64,000 nt of DNA from an uncultured Collinsella sp. (GCA_900758845.1 CAAESW010000045.1:5994-69993), one strand, 5' to 3'; positions 1 through 8,781 are shown, numbered from the stretch's first letter. A program made the numbers and translations. The notes: generated from the sequence alone by a model not told the origin.

Positions 1-298
1 GTCTGGCCTCTACATCACCGAGATCATCAAGCGCCTGTACCGAAGCGAGGGCATGAAGGCCGCCTTCCCGGACGACCGCGAGCGTTTGGACCACATCCTG
101 GAGCATCAGGTGTTCGGCATCGCGCCCACCAAGATTATCTACGAGATTGCCACCCACTTCATCCTGGGTTTCCACGACGAGGTCGGCCAAGGATGTGACT
201 CTAACTTCGAGCTCGCGGACGCCGCGGAGCTCGCCAAGGAGGGCACGCTGGAGGCATACGTCGAGCGCGTCTTCGGGCCCAAGCTGGGCGAGGCGTAG
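1..298 (+). CDS. N6-adenine DNA methylase-like protein, 3' part only
   Basis: The gene enters from outside the window in reading frame 2 and ends with TAG at 296-298. The visible 98 residues begin SGLYITEIIKRLY, the tail of an AdoMet-binding motif I. FGIAPTKIIYEIA follows (motif II region), then NFELADAAELAKEGTLEAY (motif III region), as in gamma-type Eco57I-like adenine methylases. In that family an NPPY catalytic motif normally follows within about 15 residues, but here the protein stops at VFGPKLGEA. It is therefore truncated, a permuted enzyme with NPPY upstream, or a non-catalytic relative. It is the first visible gene of a dense operon; the next start lies 3 bases beyond its stop. Confidence 0.6.
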   Translation, partial: SGLYITEIIKRLYRSEGMKAAFPDDRERLDHILEHQVFGIAPTKIIYEIATHFILGFHDEVGQGCDSNFELADAAELAKEGTLEAYVERVFGPKLGEA

Positions 299-301
299 CG
301 C

Positions 302-1615
302 GTGGCGGAAGTAGTCGACAGCAAACAGGATGGGCGTGCAGAGGCTGCGCGAGCGGCGGTGAGTGCGGCACGGCGTGAGGATACCGAACTTTGCGCCCGT
401 CTAGTCTTTCGCGTCTCGCGCAATGAGCTAAGGCGCGTGGGGATCACCACGCCCATCGCTCTCTACGATGAGCTGAAGCAGGTCTTCTGGAACGCAGACG
501 AGGGCGTCACCCTGGGCGACCACCTCTCTGTCGGGTTCGGCAAGGTCGACCGCCGCCGTCAGGTGCGCGCCTTCGCCGAGCGCCATGCGGACGAGCCCAG
601 AAACGTCGCCGCGAAAGCCTACGAGCGCGAATACGGCTTCAGCGCAGGCATCGCCGCGATATGGCTCGACCTGTTCGCCGAGCCCGCGGACGTGAGCTTC
701 TCGGAGTGGCTTGGCGTCGAGGTCGCTGAATGCCCGACGGGCGCCCCGGCCTCCCGTGCGGATGTGCCCGTAGCGCACGACACCGAGCGCGAGGCACCCA
801 CCCTCGAGGGCTTCCTTGCCCGGGAGCTTGCCGGCCGCATCTGCGACGAAGGCCTCGTGCGTCGGCGCTTCGCCTTCGAGTTTCCCGACGATCCGCCCGA
901 AGCGCTCGACCGCGGCATCGAGGATGCGGGCTACTACGAGGACCGCGGCTTGCTCTTCCGAGAAGGGAGCACCCCGAACGACCACTTCACGCGGCTGCTG
1001 GCCGAGCATCCGTCTTTCGCGAAGGGCGACGCCGGCTTCGAGAACGCCGTGTGGCAGCACCCCGCCTTCCGCCAGGTGCTGCGCCAGGCGCTTTCGGACC
1101 ACCGCTTACTTCTCTACGAGGGCGACAGCTACATCTCGTTCTCGCGGCTGCACGACGTGCTAGGCGCGCGCATGGCGGACATCGAGTCGTACGCGCCCGC
1201 GGTGAGCGTGGATGCGCCCGAAGGCGAGCCCTTCACCGTGGCGAGCCTGCGCGCGGGCGGCGCCACTCCGCATCCGCTGTACGGGCTGGACATGCCCGAC
1301 GACTTCTACGAGGGACTGCTCGACGCGGGAGGGCTCCTGCGCAGCTGCACGCTCGCCGGAACCAAGGTGTTCGTCGCCGGAGGCGAGGGGCGGCTTTCCG
1401 CAGCCGACCTCATCGAGTGGATCGTCGCCCACCATGAGGGAATCGAGCGCGATGACCTGCCGAGACTGCTCGCGAACGATCTGGGCATCACGTGCCCGGC
1501 ACCGCTTCTGACGACGACCATTTACAACTCCGACGTCTACTACGACGACATCGGGGACGCATATTACTCATCCATGGAGGCATGGAAGAAGGAGGCACGA
1601 AATGAGCTTGCTTGA
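302..1615 (+). CDS. Unrecognised 437-residue protein of the defence-like operon
   Basis: I do not recognise this protein. It starts at a GTG three bases after the preceding stop and overlaps the next gene by 14 bases, so it belongs to the operon. The sequence is acidic and soluble-looking, with no signal peptide or membrane segment. Two stretches could be winged-helix-like: FAFEFPDDPPEALDRGIEDAGYYEDRG is the best one, near residue 195. The C-terminus is tyrosine- and aspartate-rich (YNSDVYYDDIGDAYY). Its position between a methylase-like protein and a ParB-fold protein suggests a specificity or adaptor subunit, but that is inference only. Confidence 0.6.
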   Translation: MAEVVDSKQDGRAEAARAAVSAARREDTELCARLVFRVSRNELRRVGITTPIALYDELKQVFWNADEGVTLGDHLSVGFGKVDRRRQVRAFAERHADEPRNVAAKAYEREYGFSAGIAAIWLDLFAEPADVSFSEWLGVEVAECPTGAPASRADVPVAHDTEREAPTLEGFLARELAGRICDEGLVRRRFAFEFPDDPPEALDRGIEDAGYYEDRGLLFREGSTPNDHFTRLLAEHPSFAKGDAGFENAVWQHPAFRQVLRQALSDHRLLLYEGDSYISFSRLHDVLGARMADIESYAPAVSVDAPEGEPFTVASLRAGGATPHPLYGLDMPDDFYEGLLDAGGLLRSCTLAGTKVFVAGGEGRLSAADLIEWIVAHHEGIERDDLPRLLANDLGITCPAPLLTTTIYNSDVYYDDIGDAYYSSMEAWKKEARNELA

Positions 1616-2813
1616 GGAAGGGATCGCGACTGGCAACGTCCTGCCGACGGGTCGCAAGGAGAAGCACTCCATCGACAACGTGACGCGCGACTTCGACATC
1701 TACCGCATCAAGTGCGATCTGCTGTTCTACAACGACCAGAACGACCGCATCGCCACTTGGGTAAGCGAGTACAACTCCGCGCAGGGCGCGGATCTGCTCG
1801 CCCTTGGCCGCGACGAGTACAACGGCGTCATCGAGGACTTCATCGTCGAGAGCAACCCCGGCGCGCTCAGGAAGACCGAGAAGAGCATCGCCCTTCGCGG
1901 CCAGCTTAGGCCGGGCATCGTGCTCAACGACGGACGCGTCATCGACGGCAACCGACGCCTGACCTGCGTCCGCCGCCTCGCGCGGGCGAACAACGAGGCG
2001 GGCTGGTTCGAGGCCGCCATCCTCGACGACGCCACAGGCAGCGACCCCAAGCGCATCAAGCTGCTCGAGCTCGCCATCCAAATCGGCGAAGAGGAGAAGG
2101 TGGCGTACGATCCCGTCGACCGCCTCGTCGGCGTATACCGCGACGTGGTTAAGAACCACCTCATAACCCCTGCGGAGTACGGCAACGCGACGGGCATGAC
2201 CGAGGCGGAGGTGAAAAAACTCGTCGACCGCGCCCAGTACATGGAGGAGTTCCTCGAATTCTGCCAGGCCCCCGAGCAGTACCACCTCGCCCGCGCCCTC
2301 AAGGTCGATGGCCCCTTGGGCGAGTTCAGCCGCGTGCTGAAGAAGTACGACAACAGGCGCGACAAACAGCTTGTCAAACGACTCATGTTCGCCAACATGG
2401 TGGTGCAGCCCGAGGGCGACATCACCCGATACGTGAGAGACTTCGGCAGCGTGGCAGGCACGGATGCGGAGGCCGACTTCAAGGCCGCCGAGCTGCAGGC
2501 CATGTCCGAGCTCCTCGAGAAGATGGGTCCCGACGCCCTCACGCGCGAGAAGGTGAGCGAGCTGCGCTCGGACGGCAACCTCGTCGACGGCTTCAAGCGC
2601 GCAGGCGACCGCGCAAGAGAGACCGTGCGCCGCGTCAAGCTCATGGACACGCCCGCCAAGAAATCCGCCGACTGCCTCTCCGAGCTCGAGAAGATCCTTC
2701 CCGAGATGCTCGACGTGCTGGGACCCGACGAGCTCGAGAAGGTGCGCCGCAACCTCGTTGCCGTCGCCGACAAGGTGGAAGAGCTGATCGGTGAGATCGA
2801 TGAGCGCGCCTAG
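1602..2813 (+). CDS. ParB/DUF262-superfamily nuclease-fold protein
   Basis: This 403-residue protein carries a ParB-like N-terminal core: RPGIVLNDGRVIDGNRR, with the DGNRR signature at about residues 115-119. The remainder is mostly helical, with lysine- and glutamate-rich segments (residues 200-400) and no recognised second catalytic motif. ParB-fold proteins bind nucleotides and DNA and some act as nucleases; the activity here is unknown. The ATG has a strong GGAGG ribosome site inside the end of the preceding gene. The 14-base overlaps at both ends suggest translational coupling with the unknown protein and the helicase. Confidence 0.65.
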   Translation: MSLLEEGIATGNVLPTGRKEKHSIDNVTRDFDIYRIKCDLLFYNDQNDRIATWVSEYNSAQGADLLALGRDEYNGVIEDFIVESNPGALRKTEKSIALRGQLRPGIVLNDGRVIDGNRRLTCVRRLARANNEAGWFEAAILDDATGSDPKRIKLLELAIQIGEEEKVAYDPVDRLVGVYRDVVKNHLITPAEYGNATGMTEAEVKKLVDRAQYMEEFLEFCQAPEQYHLARALKVDGPLGEFSRVLKKYDNRRDKQLVKRLMFANMVVQPEGDITRYVRDFGSVAGTDAEADFKAAELQAMSELLEKMGPDALTREKVSELRSDGNLVDGFKRAGDRARETVRRVKLMDTPAKKSADCLSELEKILPEMLDVLGPDELEKVRRNLVAVADKVEELIGEIDERA

Positions 2814-4743
2814 GGCCGTCGTCTGCTACGACGAGGCGCGCCCCGGCATGTACCTGCGCATCGAGGGGCAAGACATCGCCTCGTTCATGGCCTCGGCCGC
2901 ATGGCGCGCCTGGCTGTACTACCCGGCGAGCGCCGTCGACGGCACCGATCGCGACCGCATCCTACTCGACGGCGGCATGGGCCTTCGCGAGTGCCAGGAC
3001 ATGCTCGAGGCGATCATGGAGGCCGACGGCCACGGCGTCGAGGTCGCGGTTGACCCGAGCTTCGGCGCCTTCGTGAACGCCGGCGAGACCTACATCCGCG
3101 AGCGCTCCGAGGTGGGGTTGGCCATCAAGGCGCAGACCGCCGAGGGCATCGCCGACGACCCCCAGCTGGGGCCGCGCTTCCGGGAGTTCCGCGACGTAGT
3201 GAACGCCTCGATGGTGCGTCCCCTGCGCGACCGGCAGATGCTCGACGCCTTCTTCATGGCGACGGTTGGGCGCGCGGCCGACTTCTCGGTGCCCGGCGCC
3301 GGCAAGACCGCGACGGTGCTCGGCGTGTTCGCCTACCTTCGCCATTTGGGGCTCGCGCGCCGCATCGTGGTGGTTTGCCCCAAGAACGGCTTCGAGTCGT
3401 GGGAGAAGGAGTGGGTCGCCACCTTCGGGGATAAGCTGCCTTTGAGCTGCTTCTCGCTGGGAGACCCCGCCATAGCGGCGATGTCGACCGAGCGCAGGCG
3501 CAACGCGCTGTCGCTCGACAGCGGCGCGTGCAACCTGTTCACGTTCAACTACGAGTCGCTCTCGGGCTACGTGCGGGAGCTGCATGCCATCATCCCCGAC
3601 CAGACCCTGCTCGTCTTCGACGAGGTGCACCGGGTGAAGGCCATCGGCGGCAGGCGCGCGGAAGCCGCGCTCGAGGCGGCCGACGGCGCGAAGTTCGTGA
3701 TCGCCCTTACGGGAACGCCCATCCCGAACACCTACCAGGACATCTACAACCTGCTGCACATCCTGTACCCCGAGGACTACGACACGTTCTTCGGCTACGA
3801 GCCGGGCGAGCTCCGCGCGCCCGATGCGGACCTCCAGGCAAGCCTCAACGACAGCCTGGCGCCCTTCTTCTGCCGAACGAACAAGGACGAGCTCGGCGTG
3901 CCGCGCCCGGAGCCCGACGAGATCGTGGAGGTCGAGGCGACGCCCGATGAGGACACATTGCTGCGAGTCCTGTACGCGTCTTGCCCCAACGCGCTCGCGA
4001 GGATCATACGCACCCTGCAGCTCGAGAGCGACCCCGAGATGCTCTGCTCTGCAGTGGACCCAGGCGACCTCGAGTACGTGCTCGACCAGGTCGGCGATGA
4101 CTACTCGGATATCGACTACGTCGACTTCTCGCAGACGTTCTACGAGGCCATCGAGCGAAGCCGCCCGAGCTCGAAGCTCGTGGCGTGCGAGCGGCTCGTG
4201 GAGCGCATCGTCGCCGAAGGCCGCCCCGTCATAGTATGGTGCATCTTCGTACGCAGCATCAGCAACCTCCGCCGCGACCTCGCCGCCATGGGGATTCCGG
4301 CAGAGGCGATCTACGGCGCCACGCCACAGGAAGAGAGACGCGAGATTCTGGACGACTTCCGCGCGGGGCGCTTCAGGGTGCTCGTGACCAACCCGCAGAC
4401 GCTTGCCGAGTCGGTCTCTCTGCACAGCGTCTGCCACGACGCGGTGTATTTCGAGTACAGCTACAACTTGGTGCACCTGCTGCAGTCAAAGGACCGCATA
4501 CACCGTCTGGGCCTGCCCGACGACCAGAAGACGCGCTACTACTTCATGCGCGAGAAGTTCATGCGCGACGGCAGGGAGCTATCCCTCGACGCCGTGATCT
4601 ACGACCGCTTGAAGGAGAAGGAGCAGACGATGCTCGACGCCATCGACCGCGGCTGCCTTGAGGGCGGCTACCTCGATGACGAGGACCTGCGTATCGTCTT
4701 CGAGCGCCTGCTGGGAGAAGATGCCAAGAGCCTGGAATACTAA
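2800..4743 (+). CDS. SNF2/superfamily 2 DNA helicase or translocase
   Basis: This 647-residue ATPase has the full set of SF2 motifs. GAGKT (166-170) is the Walker A, DEVH (274-277) is motif II and LTGTP is motif III. VIVWCIF starts the second RecA lobe, and QSKDRIHR (562-569) is motif VI with its arginine fingers. The order and the motif VI form fit SNF2-type double-strand DNA translocases. The N-terminal 140 residues match nothing I know. I chose the ATG at 2800, which overlaps the upstream gene by 14 bases; a GTG at 2791 is an alternative. As in type I, III and DISARM-like systems, it probably moves on DNA for the methylase or nuclease partner. Confidence 0.85.
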   Translation: MSAPRAVVCYDEARPGMYLRIEGQDIASFMASAAWRAWLYYPASAVDGTDRDRILLDGGMGLRECQDMLEAIMEADGHGVEVAVDPSFGAFVNAGETYIRERSEVGLAIKAQTAEGIADDPQLGPRFREFRDVVNASMVRPLRDRQMLDAFFMATVGRAADFSVPGAGKTATVLGVFAYLRHLGLARRIVVVCPKNGFESWEKEWVATFGDKLPLSCFSLGDPAIAAMSTERRRNALSLDSGACNLFTFNYESLSGYVRELHAIIPDQTLLVFDEVHRVKAIGGRRAEAALEAADGAKFVIALTGTPIPNTYQDIYNLLHILYPEDYDTFFGYEPGELRAPDADLQASLNDSLAPFFCRTNKDELGVPRPEPDEIVEVEATPDEDTLLRVLYASCPNALARIIRTLQLESDPEMLCSAVDPGDLEYVLDQVGDDYSDIDYVDFSQTFYEAIERSRPSSKLVACERLVERIVAEGRPVIVWCIFVRSISNLRRDLAAMGIPAEAIYGATPQEERREILDDFRAGRFRVLVTNPQTLAESVSLHSVCHDAVYFEYSYNLVHLLQSKDRIHRLGLPDDQKTRYYFMREKFMRDGRELSLDAVIYDRLKEKEQTMLDAIDRGCLEGGYLDDEDLRIVFERLLGEDAKSLEY

Positions 4744-4813
4744 GAGGCCGAACGGCGCACTGACGATATTGGCTCATAAGTAACAACTGCGAAGGAAAGA
4801 TAGGGCTTTAAGG

Positions 4814-6517
4814 ATGGATGCAGGAAAATCTACGATAAGCGGCGTGTTCAACGGATCGCGCCTGCTCGAAATACCTTTCTACCAAAGGGCGTACGTCTGG
4901 GGAGAAGAGCAATGGGAGCGCTTCCTCGGCGACATGGAGTTCGTCACGGCTTCGAAGCGACCTTATTTCCTGGGCTCGATCATCCTGAAGCAAGCCTCCT
5001 CCGGCAACACTTGGTCCGAGGTGTCCGAGGTTCGCACAGTCATCGACGGCCAGCAGCGCCTCACGACCATGGTCATCTTCTTCAAGGCACTCTGCGCGAG
5101 AATCGACGCCGATAGGCTGTTCGAGCGAGATTTCGTCCTGGAGACCGGCGAAGTCGCCTTGAGACATGGCAAGTACGACCGGCAGGATTTCGAGAAGGTC
5201 GTCAGCGCCACGGGCTGCGAGCCTGTCGAGGGCTCCTCGTCCATCGTCCTTGCCTACAACTATTTCCTCAAGAACATCGACCCAGAGAAGGTCGACAGGA
5301 ACACGATCAAGTCGAACGTCCAGTTCGTCTGCATCGATCTCACCGAGGGCGAGGACGAGCAGCAGATATTCGACACCATCAACTCGCTCGGGGTGCGCTT
5401 GACGACGGCGGAGCTCCTCAAGAACTACTTCTTCAACCGCGAGAACGAGCAGGCGTTCAAGGAGTGCTGGGAGGACGTCTTCGAACCCACGGCGGAGAAG
5501 AGGGAGTATTGGGAGCAGGAGGTCGTTACCGGGCGCATCAAGCGCACGCTCGTCGACCTGTTCTTCGACGCGTTCCTCCAGATCCTGGTTCAGGACAAGA
5601 AGCGCGGCGTCACGACCGAGGACAAGCTCTTCTATTCGCGCACGTCCAACCTCTTCCAGTCCTACAAGGACTTCATCGGCAGGTACTGCAACGGAGACAA
5701 GGACGAGATCCTCGACAGCATGAAGGCGTATGCCGAGGTGTTCGAGTCCACGTTCGACCCCGGCTACTGCGACGCGGACATCCCCTCCGCTCCCGGCGTC
5801 GAGCGCCTGAACGTGCTGATATTCGGCCTCAAGAACTCGACGCTCATCCCGTACGTGCTCTACGTTCGCAAGAACGCGGAGTCTTCGGGCGAGGAATCCG
5901 AGGTCTTCGCCCTGCTTGAGAGCTACATCGTCCGCCGAACGCTGGTTCAGGCGACCACGAAGAACTACAACAGGCTGTTCACCTCGCTGATCCTGAACGA
6001 GGTGAAGGACGCGGAGACGCTGAGGAAGGCTCTTGAAGCAAACGAAGAGGCGACGACGTACATGCCCGGCGATGACGAGGTTCGAAGGGCGTTCGAGGAA
6101 TCGTGTCTGTACAACCTTCAGTCCAAGGGCGTTCTCTATCTGCTGGAAAGCGCCATTCGCCCAGGCATGAGCAGCACGGCCCTGCTCGGGTTCAACCAGT
6201 ACACCCTCGAACACATGATGCCCAAGAAGTGGCGCAACAAATGGGGAGCCCTCGACGATGAGGCTGCCACGCGAAGGGACAGGAAGCTCCTCACGCTCGG
6301 CAACCTCGCCATCATCACGCATTCGCTCAACGCCTCCATCCGCGATGCCGATTGGCCCACCAAGAAGCAGGGAAAGGGATACAAGGACGGTCTTGCCCTC
6401 TGCGCCGCCGGCCTTGCGACCATGGCCGGCGCCCTGGAGAAGGAGTCTTGGGACGAGGGCGATATCGCCGATCGCGCCGAATGGCTTGCGGACAAGGCGT
6501 TGGAGGTCTGGCGTTAA
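4814..6517 (+). CDS. GmrSD-like DUF262/DUF1524 protein
   Basis: The protein has 567 residues. The N-terminal DUF262 domain shows PFYQRAYVWGEEQWERFL, a GSIIL strand and the IDGQQR signature (residues 77-82) of the ParB-superfamily nucleotide-binding site. The C-terminal part has TLEHMMPKKW (His467), then LGNLAIIT, LN and a lysine-rich segment, the layout of the DUF1524 HNH-type nuclease domain. DUF262-DUF1524 fusions include the type IV enzyme GmrSD, which cuts modified phage DNA, and SspE of phosphorothioation systems. A 70-base gap with its own AAGG ribosome site separates it from the helicase, so it may be partly independent. Confidence 0.8.
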   Translation: MDAGKSTISGVFNGSRLLEIPFYQRAYVWGEEQWERFLGDMEFVTASKRPYFLGSIILKQASSGNTWSEVSEVRTVIDGQQRLTTMVIFFKALCARIDADRLFERDFVLETGEVALRHGKYDRQDFEKVVSATGCEPVEGSSSIVLAYNYFLKNIDPEKVDRNTIKSNVQFVCIDLTEGEDEQQIFDTINSLGVRLTTAELLKNYFFNRENEQAFKECWEDVFEPTAEKREYWEQEVVTGRIKRTLVDLFFDAFLQILVQDKKRGVTTEDKLFYSRTSNLFQSYKDFIGRYCNGDKDEILDSMKAYAEVFESTFDPGYCDADIPSAPGVERLNVLIFGLKNSTLIPYVLYVRKNAESSGEESEVFALLESYIVRRTLVQATTKNYNRLFTSLILNEVKDAETLRKALEANEEATTYMPGDDEVRRAFEESCLYNLQSKGVLYLLESAIRPGMSSTALLGFNQYTLEHMMPKKWRNKWGALDDEAATRRDRKLLTLGNLAIITHSLNASIRDADWPTKKQGKGYKDGLALCAAGLATMAGALEKESWDEGDIADRAEWLADKALEVWR

Positions 6518-6520
6518 ACC

Positions 6521-6946
6521 TTACATGCGCCCCATCTCGAAGATGCTTGCGGTGTCGGAGCCCGCATCCATGACGGATGTTGTCGGCTCTTCCAAATGCG
6601 AGGTTTGCGGTGGCGCTTCCGTCACTGGTGCCTCAACCCCCTCGCCGAGCGCCAGGAAGAACCTCATCACGAGCTCGATCCTCTGCTGCAGGGACTCGCT
6701 CAGCTCGCCGTAGGAGGCCGCCAGCCGTACTTCCTTGGACAACTCCGCCATCGAGTCCTTCAACGCCTTCTGCACGCTTACAGAGGGCCTCACCTCGACC
6801 TGGGTATCGGTGAGCTTGGCGATGATGTAGTCCTGCCTGCTCATGCCGCTCCAGGCTGCCATCTCGCATATGAGCTTGTGCTCCTCGGGCGTGCAGCGAA
6901 ACGCCATCGTCTTGCTGCGCTTGCGGGCGCTGTTCTCGCACGGCAT
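6521..6946 (-). CDS. Ribbon-helix-helix, MobC-like protein
   Basis: This 141-residue protein starts MPCENSARKRSKTMAFRCTPEEH. A short basic N-terminus leads into FRCTPEEHKLICEMAAWSGMSRQDYIIAKL, the strand-helix-helix pattern of ribbon-helix-helix accessory proteins such as MobC (relaxosome) or small regulators on integrated elements. The C-terminus is acidic and low in complexity. It converges on the DUF262 gene, the two stops being 3 bases apart, and lies 5 bases downstream of the integrase, so it is the last gene of an xis-int-rhh operon. No relaxase is visible, so a role in mobilisation is unproven. Confidence 0.6.
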   Translation of the reverse strand: MPCENSARKRSKTMAFRCTPEEHKLICEMAAWSGMSRQDYIIAKLTDTQVEVRPSVSVQKALKDSMAELSKEVRLAASYGELSESLQQRIELVMRFFLALGEGVEAPVTEAPPQTSHLEEPTTSVMDAGSDTASIFEMGRM

Positions 6947-6951
6947 CTTGC

Positions 6952-8022
6952 TTACCCCCTCGCTCCATCGAGCGCGGCGGCCATCTCGTCCTGCTTCGTG
7001 GGGAACAGGTGCGCGTAGCGGTAGGTGATGTCCACCGCCTCGTGGCCCATGCGCTCGGCGATGGCCAGCGCGGAGAAGCCCATCTCGATCAGCAGGCTCA
7101 CGTGGCTGTGGCGTATGTCGTGTATGCGGATGCGCTTCACGCCCGACGCCTTGCACCCGCGCTCCATCTCGTGGGCCAGGAAGTGCTTGGTCACGGCGAA
7201 CAGGCGCTCGTCGGGGGCGACGTCGTCGCGCATCTCGATGAAGTCCGCCATCTCGTCGCGAAGGAAGGCGGGCATGACGATCGTGCGCACGGACTTGGGC
7301 GTCTTGGGGTCGGTCACGGTGTCCACGCCGTGGAGGCTCTGGTACGACTTGTTGATGCGCAGCCGCGAGCTATCCAGCATGAAGTCGGACGGCGTGAGCG
7401 CCAGGAGCTCGCCGCAGCGTATGCCCGTCCAGTACAGCAGCTCGAAGGCGTGGAACGACAGCGGCTTGTCCATGACCGCCTCGCTGAACCTCAGGTACTC
7501 GTCCTTGGTCCAGAACTGCATCTCGCCGCCCTTCTTCGAGCCTATCTTGTCGACCCTGCGCACCGGGTTGTCGGTGAGGCCGTAGTAGCGCTCGGCGTGG
7601 TTGAAGATGGCGTTCAGTTGGTTGTTCACCGTGCGCAGGTACGTCGGCGCCCAGGGCTTCCCGTCGGCGTCCCGGTGCTCGGTGAGCTCGTTTTGCCACC
7701 TGATGAGGTCGATCGGCCTCACGTCGCACATGCGCATGTCTCCGAAGAACGGCACGAGCTTGTCGTTGATGATGTACTCCTTGGTGATCCACGTGTGCTC
7801 GCGTACGCGCGGCTTCACCTCGGAGGCGTACACCTCGACGAACTCGGAGAACGTCATGTCCATGGCCCCGCCGTTAAGGCTCTTGAACTGGCTCTCCCAC
7901 ACTGCGGCCTCCACCTCGGAGGAGAAGCCGCGCTTCGTCTTGTGGCGCTTCGAGCCGCGGGCGTCGCGGTAGTAGCACTGCACGTAGAACGTGCCGTTGT
8001 TGCCATCCTTGTACACGGGCAT
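6952..8022 (-). CDS. int: Tyrosine-type site-specific integrase
   Basis: The 356-residue recombinase has three parts. An arm-type DNA-binding domain (GTFYVQCYYRDARGSKRHK) occupies residues 1-50. A SAM-like core-binding domain (FSEFVEVYASEVKPRVREHT) covers about 57-150. The catalytic domain carries Arg202 (TGIRCGE), His301-x-x-Arg304 (HDIRH), His327 (MGH) and nucleophile Tyr336 (YRYAHL). All catalytic residues are present, so it is probably active. Its ribosome site GGAGGT lies within the end of the excisionase gene. It should integrate and, with Xis, excise the island, probably at the guaA 3' end 1.4 kb away. Confidence 0.95.
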   Translation of the reverse strand: MPVYKDGNNGTFYVQCYYRDARGSKRHKTKRGFSSEVEAAVWESQFKSLNGGAMDMTFSEFVEVYASEVKPRVREHTWITKEYIINDKLVPFFGDMRMCDVRPIDLIRWQNELTEHRDADGKPWAPTYLRTVNNQLNAIFNHAERYYGLTDNPVRRVDKIGSKKGGEMQFWTKDEYLRFSEAVMDKPLSFHAFELLYWTGIRCGELLALTPSDFMLDSSRLRINKSYQSLHGVDTVTDPKTPKSVRTIVMPAFLRDEMADFIEMRDDVAPDERLFAVTKHFLAHEMERGCKASGVKRIRIHDIRHSHVSLLIEMGFSALAIAERMGHEAVDITYRYAHLFPTKQDEMAAALDGARG

Positions 8023-8023
8023 G

Positions 8024-8227
8024 TCAGTCCACCTCCGGGAAGTACAGGGCGTCGAAGACGTCGCTCCGGACGCGTCCGCGGATAACCACGCGCCCGCGCG
8101 CCTCCTGCTCGGCGTTTATCTTCCTGATCACCTCGTAGGCGCTGCCTTTCTTGATCCTCAGCAGCTCCGCGACCTCGTCGGCGTCCAGCATGTGCGGCCT
8201 CGGCGTCTTCGCCACCTTCTCGTCCAT
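8024..8227 (-). CDS. xis: Excisionase-like helix-turn-helix protein
   Basis: The protein has 67 residues. MLDADEVAELLRIKKGSAYEVIRKIN is a MerR/excisionase-type winged helix-turn-helix, which in mobile elements bends DNA at the attachment site and sets the direction of the integrase. I chose the ATG at 8227 because GGAGG lies just upstream; an in-frame TTG at 8242 is less likely. It ends 1 base before the integrase start, giving a coupled xis-int pair. The promoter is the operator-rich region shared with the divergent XRE gene, so repression by that protein is likely. Confidence 0.75.
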   Translation of the reverse strand: MDEKVAKTPRPHMLDADEVAELLRIKKGSAYEVIRKINAEQEARGRVVIRGRVRSDVFDALYFPEVD

Positions 8228-8242
8228 GGCTCCTCCAATCAA

Positions 8243-8352
8243 TGGCGTACGAATACGTACGGTTTACAGATTCAGAGTAAACGTACGTATCTGTACTGTC
8301 AATAGAATTGCGTACATTTACGTACGCTGATAAGATGTGCTGATACGTAATT
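8243..8352. promoter_or_regulatory. Divergent promoter with TACGTA-type operator repeats
   Basis: The 140 bases between xis and the XRE gene hold at least six copies or part-copies of ACGTACG: 8246-8251, 8255-8261, 8281-8288, the inverted pair GCGTAC 8310-8315 / GTACGC 8322-8327, and TACGTA near 8344. Such arrays in a divergent promoter are typical of operators bound by a Cro/CI-type repressor, here probably the 8368 gene product. Confidence 0.65.
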
Positions 8353-8367
8353 CCAGGAGGAGGGCGC

Positions 8368-8781
8368 ATGTCCGTAGGCAAAAACATAAGGCGGTACCGC
8401 AAGTCGCGCGGCATGACGCAGGCTCAACTCGCCGAGGCCGTCGGCCTGACCGAGGGGGCCGTGCGCCACTACGAGAGCGGCATCCGCGCCGTCAAGCCCG
8501 AGCTGCTCGAGTCCATCTCCGCGGCGCTCGGCGTGTCCGTCAACGCCCTCAAGGACTATGGCGTCGAGACCGCGGGCGACCTCATGTCGCTGCTCGTGCG
8601 GCTCGAGGACTCGTTCGGCATCGTTCCCTCCGCCGACGGCACGGGCCTCTCCCTGAACCCCAAGGCTCCGCACGCGCCCAAAGCCGCGACGGCGATCGAG
8701 CTGTGGGCAGAGAAGCGCGCGCAGCTCGAGAACGGCGAGATCGACGCCGACGAATACGAGGACTGGAAAGCCTCGCTGTAG
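8368..8781 (+). CDS. XRE/Cro-CI family repressor of the island
   Basis: The protein has 137 residues. Residues 1-60 form a classic five-helix XRE DNA-binding domain (IRRYRKSRGMTQAQLAEAVGLTEGAVRHYESG). The rest is a linker plus a short acidic tail (NGEIDADEYEDWKASL), with no peptidase or multimerisation domain that I recognise. A strong AGGAGGAGG ribosome site precedes the ATG. It is transcribed away from xis across the TACGTA operator array, the usual layout of a lysogeny-type switch controlling integration and excision. Confidence 0.85.
   Translation: MSVGKNIRRYRKSRGMTQAQLAEAVGLTEGAVRHYESGIRAVKPELLESISAALGVSVNALKDYGVETAGDLMSLLVRLEDSFGIVPSADGTGLSLNPKAPHAPKAATAIELWAEKRAQLENGEIDADEYEDWKASL

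Noticed and set aside
1..6517. Assignment of the left operon to DISARM or BREX
   Set aside because: No DUF1998 or PLD protein (DISARM) and no PglZ or BrxC-like ATPase (BREX) is present in the visible part.
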